From positions 1-64,000 of the forward strand of contig JAPZLL010000059.1 of NCBI GenBank assembly GCA_036250225.1: a stretch of DNA of 64,000 bases. The letters are read 5' to 3'. Source of the stretch: Cercophora sp. LCS_1. Taxonomy: Eukaryota > Ascomycota > Sordariomycetes > Sordariales > Lasiosphaeriaceae. The translations under genes and the position numbers were made by a program. Below the pieces are notes generated by a model that worked only from the letters and a program-made list of their open reading frames with translations, was not told the origin of the DNA and ran no database searches. Below, piece after piece: positions 10,892-22,100 of the stretch (the stretch's first letter is position 1; each line of letters begins with the position of its first letter).

Positions 10892-11209
10892 CTACCTTAA
10901 CCCAGTCGCTCCCCAATCACGGCGCTGTACCTTAGAAAGCGCTTTACACATGCGCTTTATCCCCTGGCGTAACTCCTCGAGGGCCAAGGCAAAGGTCAAC
11001 CGAAACCATCCCCACTGCTCAGTGAAAAAGAGAGATCCACGGGCAATAGAAATCCCGTGCTTCATGCACGTGGCATCGATGAAGGCTTCTCGTTCCTCGT
11101 AGCGAGCAGAATCCGCGGCATCAGCACTCCGTCGCAAATGATGCATATCGCATATCGCCACCCCCGTCGTCCAGGAGATACTTCCGTAGGTCGATCCATA
11201 GAAATACAC
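10892..11209 (-). pseudogene. C-terminal fragment of a PLP-dependent aminotransferase (ACC synthase-like)
   Basis: The reading encodes ERE AFIDATCMKHGISIARG followed by SLFFTEQWGWFRLTFALALEELR, the usual end of fold-type I class I/II aminotransferases related to ACC synthase (G-x-x-F-x-x-x-x-x-G-W-F-R-L-T-F). The upstream lysine/PLP-binding core is absent. The frame breaks a few codons above 11209 and nothing convincing continues to 11700. I take it as a relic of about 100 residues. Confidence 0.55.
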
Positions 11210-11825
11210 CGGCGTTGCTAGCCATCCATCAGATCATGGTAAGTAAATATGCCTCCCCAGACCCAGTCTAGCCGAAGCCCCTGACCCGGCCGTCGGGGTT
11301 AGGATCTCTGAGATCGTCACAGTTCACGAAGCGTTTCCGCTAGTACGACCTCTAATTCGCTCGTTACCGCCTGCGTAAATCTTCCTCGAATGGGTTACAC
11401 GTGACTAAGATTGTAGCAAAGTGCTTGGTCCAGAAGACGGCGCTGCGCAGACAACCGCTTATAAGCTCTCTGTCATTTTGGCCCTGAATAAGTCTGAAGT
11501 ATTACAATGATTGATAAAATAGACAACGATTTCAGCATCTAACAGGGTGGGAAACGCCAGAAAAGGAGATGTTGAGTGCCCAGATTGGTCGCGCATTAAA
11601 TACATAAGCTAACTGCCCCATTATCAACGCGCTACTGAGAATCCAATTGCGTGTTAGGACTTGTGCACCAGAACGCCTCCTCAGCACACCACACGCTTCG
11701 AAGCCTTGTTGAGTGAACCGCAGTGCAGAAAAAGATCGACAAAACTAAATACGGGTCGTTCCAGGCGTTGTTAAAAGTAATTGTCTCTTTTCTGCGGCCC
11801 TTCCCTCGCTCTAATCATAGCTGCG
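11210..11825. other. No recognised gene
   Basis: Interval between the aminotransferase scrap and the 3' end of the S33 hydrolase. It may include more decayed aminotransferase sequence upstream of the scrap, but no continuous frame supports this. Confidence 0.4.
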
Positions 11826-13598
11826 TCATCCCCATGGTCGGGTGGACCAGGGCCCCAGCCAAGACTCCCTTGACAAATCCACCTGCGCAGCGTGAATCTT
11901 CTGATCTTCCGGGTCTTCAAAGAAGGCCACAGAAGCCGTATCCCCAAAGTACGGGTTCCCATCCACCTCACACCGCACATGCTTCTCCTCCGGCAGGGTT
12001 CCGTTCTTGAAGAAGGCTCGCACATGTCGGGCAGCGCACAGCGACGGCACGGCGAGGGAAGAATGTCCATAACCCTTCACTTCCACAAGACGTGCCCCCG
12101 TAAACGTACCAGTTGCATTCTTGGCCGAAATGAGCGGACAGACCGGGTCATAGGTCGTCGAGAGGACCAGCAAAGGATGTGCTGTTTCCACCCCGTGCGT
12201 GGGGATGTACGTGTGTCTCTTCGGAATTGCCCAAGCGGCTCTGACAAAGGTCGAGTCGAAGCTGCCCTCGCTAAACAGGGACGCGTTGAGCACGGGGGAC
12301 AACTCGTCTACCAAAGCTCGGTGGTCTTGAGGCCAGTGCTCCGAGCCGGAGGGGGCATCGTTGTAGTAGACGAAGAACCCTGAATCGCCTTCGTCCCGCC
12401 AGGACTCGTAGCCCTTCCACTGGTAGGAGAGGAAGGCGTCGGTGGCGTTGCCGTCCAAGACGGCGACGAGGTTCTTGGCCAACTGCGGCCAGCTGGCCGG
12501 GCGGTAGAGCGAGGCGAAGACGCCATTGATCCAAAGAGAGGTATGGTCCAGGATTCCGTACAGGGTCTTGTTGATGTAGACGCCGACGGGATCATCTGTC
12601 AGCTTCCGGGCCATGGACAAAAGCTTTTCTGAGAGCTCTCCTTTTGTCGCGGCATATTGCGCGAGTGCGCAGAGTTTGGGGCCGGCTTTCACGCATTCTT
12701 CTAGAAGACCGGAATATACGTTATCTTGGTCGACGGCGGAATCATACTCGAGCAACGATTGGTACCACTGAAATTGGTTCAGCACGCCGTCGATGATGAC
12801 ACGCTTCGCACGCTCGGGAAACAGGGTCGAGTACGTTGCCCCGAGGACGGTGCCGTAGCTGAGGCCCCAGTAGTACATGTCCTTCTGGCCCAGCGCGTCC
12901 AGGATGGTGTTCATGTCTGCTGCCGTCTGTGGAGAGTTGATATGGGCCGCAAACTCACCCATGACGTCGGCGCATGCGTGAGCATGATTGGTTGCCCATG
13001 CCCACAGATCGCCGCTGTCCTCGGATACGTGTTTCGGCTTGATGCGAGGGAACATGAGACGGGCCTCGTCTGTTTGGTAGCATGTTGCCAAGGGCCGCGA
13101 CCCACTGATGCCGCGCGGGTCAAAACCGACCAGGTGGAAGTCGTCGCCAACGATGGTAGCTAGTTTGGGGCCAGCACGGCGGATGAACTCTGCGCCGCTG
13201 CCGCCGGGGCCGCCGGGGTTGAACAGGATGTTGCGCGTGGCGGTTTTGACTCGCAATCGCACCAGAGGTATGGTGAAATGCCTGCCGTTCAGGTTGTTGC
13301 TGGCGTTGAAATGGTCCAAGGGGACATCGACGGAGCTGCACTCAAAGAGGTTAGGCTCTTCTTTGGTGCCGCATGCTGTCCAAGAGATGCTCTCGCCGGC
13401 GTAGGTGAGGGAACCGTTGGAGCTGACGAAATGATCAAGCTTCCGCGCGAGGCGTGGGAGCGATAAGACGACCCATCCGATTGCAGCGCATAAGCCGAAT
13501 AGTTGCGATGCACGCCACGGATATGAGACAAGCCTTCGGTGAGTCCTTACGTCTCGCCCGTTGTGCTGGGAGTCTGGTGGCTGCTTTTCACCCTGCAT
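11826..13598 (-). CDS. S33-family alpha/beta hydrolase, tripeptidyl-peptidase-like (TAP-like)
   Basis: Single-exon gene of 590 residues from ATG 13598; the same frame has another ATG at 13706, adding 36 residues that look like leader. An N-terminal membrane segment (LFGLCAAIGWVVLSLP) suggests a signal anchor. The catalytic domain shows the oxyanion block NPGGPGGSG, FDPRGISGS, the nucleophile in GLSYGTVLG (Ser247 from ATG 13598), the acid region YDPVCP and the His in GYGHSS. The C-terminal TAP-like domain (LLVLSTTYDPVCP to CAARHVRAFF) completes the family. Relatives remove N-terminal peptides or proline residues from peptides. It probably acts in the secretory path or outside the cell. Confidence 0.85.
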   Translation of the reverse strand: MQGEKQPPDSQHNGRDVRTHRRLVSYPWRASQLFGLCAAIGWVVLSLPRLARKLDHFVSSNGSLTYAGESISWTACGTKEEPNLFECSSVDVPLDHFNASNNLNGRHFTIPLVRLRVKTATRNILFNPGGPGGSGAEFIRRAGPKLATIVGDDFHLVGFDPRGISGSRPLATCYQTDEARLMFPRIKPKHVSEDSGDLWAWATNHAHACADVMGEFAAHINSPQTAADMNTILDALGQKDMYYWGLSYGTVLGATYSTLFPERAKRVIIDGVLNQFQWYQSLLEYDSAVDQDNVYSGLLEECVKAGPKLCALAQYAATKGELSEKLLSMARKLTDDPVGVYINKTLYGILDHTSLWINGVFASLYRPASWPQLAKNLVAVLDGNATDAFLSYQWKGYESWRDEGDSGFFVYYNDAPSGSEHWPQDHRALVDELSPVLNASLFSEGSFDSTFVRAAWAIPKRHTYIPTHGVETAHPLLVLSTTYDPVCPLISAKNATGTFTGARLVEVKGYGHSSLAVPSLCAARHVRAFFKNGTLPEEKHVRCEVDGNPYFGDTASVAFFEDPEDQKIHAAQVDLSRESWLGPWSTRPWG

Positions 13599-13799
13599 AC
13601 TTGGAGATTGCCGGAACTTATATCTGTAGGCGTAAGTTTGCTGGCTGTTGTGGCTTGAAGTTGGGAGAGGTGAGTGAGATCGAATGGTTCCTGAGTCGTA
13701 GAGCATGAGGGCAGGGTGGTGGCTAATACCAACAGGTTATTTGTTGTGCCACATGGCAACTTAGCCGAAGCATGCGCCTTGCGCCGCATGGGTACCTTA

Positions 13800-15218
13800 T
13801 CAACCTGCCGGAGGAGGAACAGTGCCTCTTATTAACCCCTTTATGCTCCAGCCGCGGAATTCCTTGAGAGGCGCGTACCGGTACTCGACGGAAGCAACAG
13901 AGAGGTGTTGTCCTGTTGGCTGTGGAATATGAGATCTTGATAAAGAGCCGGGGCCGGTTGATGCGCTGGCAGTTTTTCTGTGCCATTGGACCTTGCCCAG
14001 CGTTTTTTCGAAGCGGCGCTCCGGCGCTGTGGGTGGCCGTGCAAACCCCGCCTTTACCATGTCAATATGCCGTGGGACTTTGCCGGGCACGAAGGACCTG
14101 TGATGGTGAGCGAGATTGTTGGCTGCCAGACAACCGTCCACCACTAGCTGCCATGGGTCGACAAAGAAGGATATTTTGGGCTCTACCAGAACGCTAGAGA
14201 TGCGAACGAGAATGGAGACCTCGCTCGAGTCTGGGCTGGCGGCATTGCGATGCAGTCGTTGAGCCTGTAGGCTTGTCAGTCTTCGGTGGATCTGCACGTC
14301 CTCGCTTCTGGCACATAACTTGGTGATCTGGTCCCCACGCACATAAAACTTGGAGTTCTCCAGCGTGCCCTCCGTGGTGACCACCTCAAGATGGTAGGTG
14401 GGAATGCAGCCCGGTTCCTTTGGTGCGGTATCTATATATCCATGGTACGCCAAGAACTCTGTAAAGGCGAATTTTAAACCAGGAATGGTAAAGCTGGATG
14501 TTGCCTTGTCCCCCGGCTCGTGGGGCGTTAGGCCAGCCCTCGCCCGAAGGATGCTGGTCCAGTGCTTGGAGGGTGAATACCTATTCCCTAAGTGAGTCTC
14601 TAGCAGCCGTGATATCTGATCCAGGTAATACCCTAACAGTTAGCTATGTCTCTGGCCGTGGAAATTGTCAGTGTGCACGGGCAACAGTACCGTAAGCTCC
14701 TCCAGAAAGGCCACCTCCTGTGTCACATTGTTGACGTTCCGATTAAAGATGTATACCTTGGCTCCACCTTTGGCACATGGCAAGTAGAGAGCTTCGAACA
14801 TGATGTCGGTCCCTTCGTGCTTCCACTTCCAGGCCGAGTCGGCCTTGTCCCACTTCTCAAATTACCGCTCGGTTGATTCATCCGGCATGCCCCTGCCGCG
14901 TTCCTGTGCGCCAACGACATCCTGTTTGGGGGAATGTATATCAAATCTTCTTTCTCGAATATGGCTCTAAACAGGTCCGTCAGTGAACGTTTTCTTAAAG
15001 TCGTCCATATCCGTCAAGACAAGAATCAGGACTCACCGTAATTCCGCTGGACCGGGGCCCCGGCGCTCTAGCTCGCTGTACAACTTGACCAGGTCCTAGA
15101 GAGGAGCGTCCGTCCCTTTGATGGCACGCAGCTGGTCTACCAGGACTCGGTTATCGATGGTAGTCCCAACTCCCAGATGCTTCAAAAAAATCCACGTGCT
15201 AGAGTCGGGATTCTTATT
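13800..15218 (-). pseudogene. Decayed DUF3883 (NO VEIN C-terminal-like) protein gene
   Basis: Reading down the minus strand gives FLKHLGVGTTIDNRVLVDQL, a TAG at 15096-15098, LVKLYSELERRGPGPAELR, a proper intron (GTGAGT donor near 15040, acceptor TTTAG near 14970), AIFEKEDLIYIPPNRMSL, a frame change, a TAA at 14862-14864, FEKWDKADSAWKWKHEGTD, a TAA at 14640-14642, and then an open frame to 13800. That last part holds YHLEVVTTEGTLENSKFYVRG and PKISFFVDPWQL. The latter part resembles DUF3883, found with HSP90-like ATPase modules in fungal sacsin/NO VEIN-like proteins; the ATPase part is missing. All three stops could come from CAA/CAG by C-to-T change. The gene ends abruptly in AT-rich DNA at about 15218, so it is also truncated. 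Confidence 0.55.
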
Positions 15219-15837
15219 ATACTATAATATATGATATAACCGCAAAAATACTAAAAAAAAAAAAAAAAAAAAAAAAAAAATCGGCTAAAATTACCAAAAA
15301 TACCAAGAACACCAAAATACTGAGTGGTGTATTACTGATTTTTCCACGTACGATGTGTGGGGTTTAAATTAGTACTATATCCAGTTGAGGTGTGGGCACG
15401 TCCGGGCATGCGTAGGAACAAATTAGTTGAAAATTGAAAATTTTAGCGTGAAAGAGGAGATTTGGAATACCTGCTGCCTACGCCTGCCTGGCGGCTCCCA
15501 TATGTTTTTGGGGGGGACAGGTATAGCGGAAAAGAGGGTGGGTGTGAGGGGACACAGGGTGGGTGCCCGGAGTATAGCTCCCCCTAAACTTTATTCTTTT
15601 TTTTATAAGACAATCCAGTGGCTCTTTGATTCTCTCCGATGTTGGGTGAAATGTGTGTCGGAAATCCGGTTTCTACTAACCGACACAGGGAATCTTGATA
15701 ATCCCTCTTAGCCGGTCAACTTTCTCCAGCGGGGGTATCCGTGCTGATAAACACCACGAGCACAGCGGCGAACCTGCAAATCTCGGTCAGTTTTGTGCTG
15801 TCAACTCTCGGTACTTAGCAAGGTGTATTGGAATATC
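15219..15837. other. AT-rich interval with a poly-A run
   Basis: It starts where the decayed gene stops, holds a 28-base A run at 15253-15280 and several A/T-rich stretches, and has no readable protein. The abrupt change and the A run suggest an inserted, mutated element, but no terminal repeats are visible. Confidence 0.4.
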
Positions 15838-16846
15838 TTACGTCGAACTAGCCCCAAAGATCTCATGTGTTTTTGCAGGTGTCATGAGCGCCATGCATAC
15901 AGCAAAGATGACAGACATGGCAAAGATGATGCCTAGTCGAATCGCGGGATCCATGATCCAATGGAGGATGAAGATGGAACCCGTGGGAAGGGCGCAGGCT
16001 ACGGCCACCGAGATGAGCCTTGCGATTTGGGCGATGGTTTCGGCCTGGTAGGTGATGGTGTTTCGGAGGTGCGGTGCTGTGTTGGGTGTCTATTTCGGTT
16101 GGGGCCGCGTTGTTAGTCACTGGGTTGAGACTAGGTAGTAGAGATGAAAACCCTGAAAAGGGGGAACAGACATGGATCAACCTCCCCGCGAGGCGGTTGT
16201 ACAAGTCCACGGCGTGGTACTGAACCCAAGAGGTAAGAGAGTCGGTGGTCGACGAGTCGAGGGATACCATGGCGCGGGCGTCCCGTCGCTCGAATATGCA
16301 CCAGTCGTCGCTGAGAATCATGGCGTTGCCTAGGCTTGGTCGTTTGATCCATTCAAACATGCTTGCAAGGGTGCGGCGGTGCGGGTGACCCATCTTCAAG
16401 ACTTTTTCGTAGCGGAATAGGGATTCGTCTAGAGATATTTGTTAACCGACATTTCCGAGATCGCCTAGGTACTTGAAGTGTTGGGACGTGCAATATTCAT
16501 CCAACGCCGTCCGGAGTTGCCGTATCTTTCTAAGTTGGGTTCCATCATGTCCCCCGGTTTGCCCATGTCCGCCGCGTTCAACTGATTCGCGAAGACGTCT
16601 CCAGTCTCGGTGGTAATGCCCGCGCGGAGGGGGCTGCGCTCGGTCGAGCTGCTGGATTCCGTCCAACTCTCCAGCGAGGACCTTTATCTCGGCTTGTTGG
16701 TACAGGAGATTCTCAACATAGAGGTCCTTGAAACTTTGGAATGCTGCGTTTTCGGGAGAGTCCTCGATATACCCGGCCAACTCCTTGTACCCATTCGGGG
16801 TGTCTTGCTGCTGGAGGGCTGTTATTGCTGCCGCGTTTGTCGCCAT
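15838..16846 (-). pseudogene. DUF6594 membrane protein with one in-frame stop
   Basis: The frame opens at ATG 16846. Its first part (GYKELAGYIEDSPENAAFQSF, then ENLLYQQAEIKVLAGELDGI) is the N-terminal half of fungal DUF6594 proteins. At 16442-16444 a TAA interrupts, and the same frame goes on with LDESLFRYEKVLKMGHP and further family sequence to about 16172. An 82-base intron (16090-16171, weak donor GTCTGT, acceptor AATAG) leads to exon 15838-16089, which encodes the expected C-terminal hydrophobic segments (ETIAQIARLISVAVACALP and LGIIFAMSVIFAVCMALM). Everything but the stop is intact, and a single C-to-T change of CAA would create it. DUF6594 proteins have no known function; many have this cytosolic-helical plus two-to-three-TM plan. 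Confidence 0.7.
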
Positions 16847-17365
16847 CTTTGCTAGGTAGTGGGACAGTCAGAAAATAGGGGTTGGGGTTGGAGAGCCTTC
16901 CAAATGCCAGTTTTTTGGCGACGGCGTGGATGGATGACCAAGCTCAATCATGCCCAAACATTTCCCTAATGAGAGCCCGCCACGCGACGTGGACCAATAG
17001 AGCCGCCCTTTAGTGGGTTGTGTCTCAGAATCAGCTTCCCCGCCCCCCCATGACTGGCAAGTCTTGAACGCAATGAGTGGTCATGCTTTGGCCAGCGTCC
17101 AGTGAAGCGATCTGGATGCAAGCGTGCGGATCCCGCTGGCATTTTCAGGTTGGGTGAGTGGTTCCGCGTGCATTCAATGTTCCCTGCGTGCCGCACACCA
17201 CATGCCAACATGGCAGCTGGAGCCGACCTCCGGAGCTCGCCATCGAGGTAGAGTTTGCCTTGCGACCCGGTCCCCCGATGCTGTGAAGAATCCGGTGTTC
17301 CCTCATTCTCCCTCAAGTTGTGAATATCCCCCATGCCCGAACACCCATACCTGACTGATCGCATC
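16847..17365. other. Divergent intergenic region
   Basis: About 500 bases between the starts of the DUF6594 gene (minus) and the coiled-coil gene (plus). It must carry both promoters; no specific site is recognised. Confidence 0.4.
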
Positions 17366-19157
17366 ATGTCCACACCGACCAGTGACAGCGAGAGCATGCG
17401 CAGACCTGATAGCAGGAACGGCTGGAAGTATGGCGACAAGCACCAGCAGGAACTCTACAACGAGTTGCGACAGCTCGTTAAGAAAACAGAGCAAGGATTT
17501 CAAGGATCATATTCGTTAGAAATGATCATCGCAAAACTGGCTGAAACTTACCCCAAGGGTCGCCGACGGCTGAAGAAGAAACTCGATGTGAAGGACAAGA
17601 AGCTTGAATCAATACAGAAACAGCTGGATGAAGCAAACAACCGGGAAGCAACACTGCAGGCTGAGAAGGAAGCAATGGAGCAAGGAATGGCAGCACTAGG
17701 TCGGGAGCATGTTGAGCAAGCGGAGCGCGCGAAAAGGTTGGACACTGAACGCCAAACACTCAGCGAAGATGTCCAACGCCGAGAGGAGCAGGGGCGAGAG
17801 CTCCAGGAAAGATTGGAGAGCACGCAAAAGGAGGTGCGGAACTTGGCCGACGCGCTCGAGAAGGAGCGGGAATCTTCCAAACAAGCGAAACAGGCTCGCG
17901 ATGAGCTGAAGGAGTCCATCGGCGCGTTGGAGAGGGACCGCCGCCAAGAGTTGGAGATCCGTGAGAAGGTCGAACAAGGCCTGCACGAGAATATAGTAAA
18001 ACTCGGCAAGGAGATTACTGTTTCTGATGGCGACGCCGCAAAGGCCAGGAAGGAACTCGAAGAGAGGAGCGAGAAATTCAAGAGGGACGAGCAGGCGCTG
18101 CGGGAGGAATTGGTGCAAGAAAAACGGGAAAAACAGAAAATACATGGGGAGCTCAGTACAGCGCGCAGTGAGACGGCAATCATTCTCAAAGAACAAAAAC
18201 GGGAGGGTGAGAATTTCAGGAGGGGTGAGCAGGCTCTCCGGCAAGAGAAACAGGATCTCCACGACGCTCTCGATCTCGCGCGAAAAGAGGCAGCTGAGGC
18301 CCAGCAGAAGTTGGCCATTTCGGTGGGCTTGCTGAAGAACATGGAAATGGAGGTATGCTCCCCAAAGACATGATCATAGGTGTTTGGCCAGCTGACACAT
18401 GAAGCCCGCCCTCCCGCCCCCTATCAACCACAAAGAAGTCTTGGCGGCAGCGGTCGACGAGTTCTTCAACGACGAGGCAAACTGGGAACAACTCAAGGAG
18501 AAATATCCCGTTCTCTGGAGGCGGCATACTTTCGCTACTTGGGAGGAAGCGAAGGCGTCCTTGCCGCCAAAGCTTGTCGAGGAACTAACCGACACTATGT
18601 ATTTCCGGTGGCAACAGAGCAACGGCAAACCGGTCAAAACCAGTGTCTTCTTTGATAGTGGCAACCACGTCGGGCCGCTCCTGTCGGACAGCAAACTCGA
18701 GGAGCTCGGATGTACCATCGATGACATCGACACTGAAGACCGCCTCATGTTCAGGGGCGCTACTGGCGAGCTGGGCTATACTCTAGGCTCCATAAACATG
18801 GAGCGTACCCAAGAGGACGATTCCACGTCCGGAACGACGGATTCGCCCAGAACGTTCCTCAAGTTCCACGTCTGGAAGGACCACATTGGATTGGGTGAGG
18901 TCATCTTTGGCCGGGACCAGGCCTCGGAATTTCGACCAGGAAAGGACGGGATCCCACCGCTTCTTCTTACCACCCGTGTGCGCCCGCCAACAGCAGAGGA
19001 AAAAGAGGAGATGGCCTTGAACATGATTAACCGCGATCGGGAAAGAGTTGGGGTCCCGCCTCTCGACTCGTTGACCCGCGCCACGCCAAGTGAACTGAAG
19101 AGGCTTAAGGAGGCGGAGGAGGAGAGCTCCGTCTGTCCTTCTTGCGAAATCATGTAG
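17366..19157 (+). CDS. Coiled-coil protein with retropepsin-like domain and CEIM C-terminus
   Basis: Predicted 579 residues; exons 17366-18352 and 18405-19157, intron 52 bases (GTATGC donor, GCTGAC branch). I prefer ATG 17366 (A at -3) over the in-frame ATG 17333. Residues of about 50-325 form one long charged coiled coil rich in E, K, R and Q. The second exon has PALPPPINHKEVLAAAVDEF, then SVFFDSGNHVGPLLSDSKLEELG with a DSG triad, and later GLGEVIFGRDQASEF, resembling the active-site loop and the (I/L)LGRD block of retroviral-type aspartic proteases. The last four residues CEIM fit a CaaX-like prenylation signal. The retropepsin call rests on motif order only. It could be a domesticated retroelement protease fold. 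No reverse transcriptase is nearby. Confidence 0.6.
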
Positions 19158-22100
19158 GCATGGCCGTTCTCCATCAAATGTATTTAGGATAGCTTCGGGC
19201 ACTTTCAATTGTAGAGGATAGTTCAGTCAACCGTTGTCCAGGAAGGGCCGAGCCGAGCCGATGGTGCCGATGTCGCCAGTCGTCAGTCACCTTCGCATGA
19301 TGACCCAAGAAGATGCTGAACGCTTGGATCAGCAGCTGTTTATTGTCGTAGCTTGCCGCGCCCCTTGTGCCAAAGCCGGGCTGCAGAGGAGCCAGTGGGT
19401 TGAGACCAAGGCGCTCGAGACTCGGCGCGCTGGCACCGAGAGCGTGCTCCACCCGAGTTGCGGCGGCATCGGGGGAAGAAATGCTCCCATCTCGGGAGCT
19501 GTGCAACAGAGTAAGCGCCCATCACGCGTACGCAGCCATGAGAAACAGGAAAAAGAGATAGAAAGGCTGGGACGCCGGGCTGGTCCAAATTAGGAAAGAG
19601 ATAGAACTTGCGTGGCCCTTTTGGTCAGGACGACAATGCGGCTATGTTTGCCGATGATGGCGGTGGCGTCGAGGAAGTACCGACGGGAACTGGCTTCGGT
19701 GTTGACATTGGTTGCCAGACTACGAACGCGAGAGGGAGTAGCAGCGTAGTGTTATGAAGGCCGGACGCGGGACGTGGGTGAGCCTCCCCAGACTGACAAT
19801 AGGTAGCCACGAGGCCCAGTGTTGTGGAGGACGGGTAGTTGCCGCAGAGTTGTGGCAGTGCTCGCACCACTGTTGTATTGAGCAGCGTGTATCGCCGGGC
19901 CCGATTTTCCAGTACCTTGCTCTTTCCCCTACTATACGCCGACCCGGCCATTCCCAGCTCCAGGCGCCGCCATCTGCTCTCGGCGACAGCGAGCCCTCTG
20001 TATCCTAGCCTCCTCTTGCGAACTTGGCAACTTGACAGTCTGGGGCATCCCAGATGCTAACCGTGACCGAGGTTCCCCGGTCTCTTGTTTCACGGAGCAC
20101 TTTGTTTTCTCCACGATGGAGTATTTCGGACGATACGAGGAGAGGCTTTCGGGTGCTGCGGCTTGCTAGCTCACGGCTGTGACTGTCGCGGACGGTGGGA
20201 CATGGAAGTGGAAGCAGGAGAAGAACTAGCCTCGGCAGTAGATACGATACACACCGAGGGAGAATCTTCCCTGGAACCTATGGACAAGTCAGCCGCTACG
20301 TTATTCTTCCGTAGCAAGATGGAAGTCGCCGCCGTACCTTAGTTTCTCCTCAACCCAGCGGCCCTCTCTCCGCGGGAAAGAGGATAGGGACTTTGACGGG
20401 CTTTGGGAGGAGGTCAACCTGCGGCCGGGATCGAGTTGGCGAGAAGAGGTCGTCCTAGCCATCATGACTGATGCGATACAGCAAGGCTGCCGTGATGAAA
20501 CGACAGTGCACTATCGGATAGAAGTTAGAAGCCGGTTGTGATGTGTGCATGCGGTTCGCCGACGACGCAGCCGCTCGCTGTGAAGCAATGGCTCTCCGGC
20601 AGTGGTGCAGATAGGGCAGTGAGCAGTCGCTAGATGGCACGGAAAAGAAGCCCAGGCGACAGATCTTGCGCCGGAGGTCCCCACGTCGTTTAGGGACGAG
20701 CTCCGATGGCGAAGGGACTGCGAGGGCACAAAGTATCCCAAGGTATGGTCCCCCCAGAAGGGTCAGGAGCAAGAATAAATAATCTAGTGAATAAAACCAA
20801 ATTAGAAGGGCAGAAGAAACCTAGATCGATGGGAAAGCATTTCGAGAAGCAGCATTCGGGCTGCGCTGACAGCGCGGGGTTGTCAGCATATATTCGTAGG
20901 TAGGTAGGCGGCAGAAGGAGGGCAGGCGCTCCTCGGTTCCCATGCGCGCCCCAGGGAGCAGGCTTTTGCGCCGGCCGGTGGCCTATGATAGCGACAAGTT
21001 CGTCGGCCCAGAATGCCAATGCCGATTTTCTGGCGAGCCATTGCTCAGCTACAGTAGGTGCATATAGCCCGTGACACGCTGTGCATATGGTGTGGCGTGA
21101 AACCGCGCCGCCCAACCCCCCTCCACTCGATGCCACCCACCTGCATGCCTTCAGCTGGTTCCCATCCACAGGTGGTGACCGGAGAGTCGGGTCCGTAACC
21201 GATAATGCTTTTGGACTCTCCTGCTTAGAATCGAGCCCCAGCATCTACTGACGCGCGCGGTCTCCCGCCATCTTTCCCAGCCTGACCTGCCCTGTGATCA
21301 CCGCCCTGCCCGCCATCGTCGGTGATCAACAGCGGTGGAGATGAGCTCACCCCAGAGGTTCTCTCTTCTGCCCTGGTTCGAGTGGCAATTTAGGTCGGCT
21401 CTCGGACAGGCACACTCTGCTTTTCTTTTTCTTCTTCTTTGCTTCTTTCCGCATCTTCAGCTACAAAAGCGCGCAAAACTCCTGACCAGGTGAGCAGAAA
21501 GGAGCTTGCTGTTGACCTGATGTCTTCTCGTCCACTTTTTCCGAGAGTCCTGCATTCCAGCAAACGTGCAACGCAACGACGCCGAGTCATATCGTATCAA
21601 CACCACGGCCTCCACAAAATGGGTGCATAATATCCCCTAGCATGCCTTGGGAAAAGCCGCCCGCTGACACTGACACAGCAGCAGATAGCCCACTGTTTAC
21701 AGGCATGGGAGGTTGGGCAACCACACCTGCCGTGAACGAATACGGTAACACACTCATCTTGTGCCGCACGACGGCTTGCATGGAAAGCGCCTGCTGATGT
21801 TTCAAGTAGAGGAGTTTGCTCATGATGCAGCGAACCTGCAAGCAGTGTATGCCGTGTGGGAATTCTTGGCCGCCTGGGGCGATGGCCAGACAATGGGCAA
21901 GATCCGCTCCTTCTGCCCAGCGCTTGACCCCTGGACCTCTTATCGTCATAGCGGTGGAAGGTTGTGTGGTTGCAATTGGGCGACAAGGTGCTGAAGGGGG
22001 CATGAGAAGGGGGCATGAGAAGGGGGGGAAGCGATGCGCAAGGTACAAAAATTGACTGTGGTTGTACCTCCACAAGTTAAAAAGCGTTGGTCAATTTTAG

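Noticed and set aside
17548..18342. Minus-strand frames within the coiled-coil gene
   Set aside because: They are antisense of an E/K-rich coiled coil and are Ser/Phe/Leu-rich.
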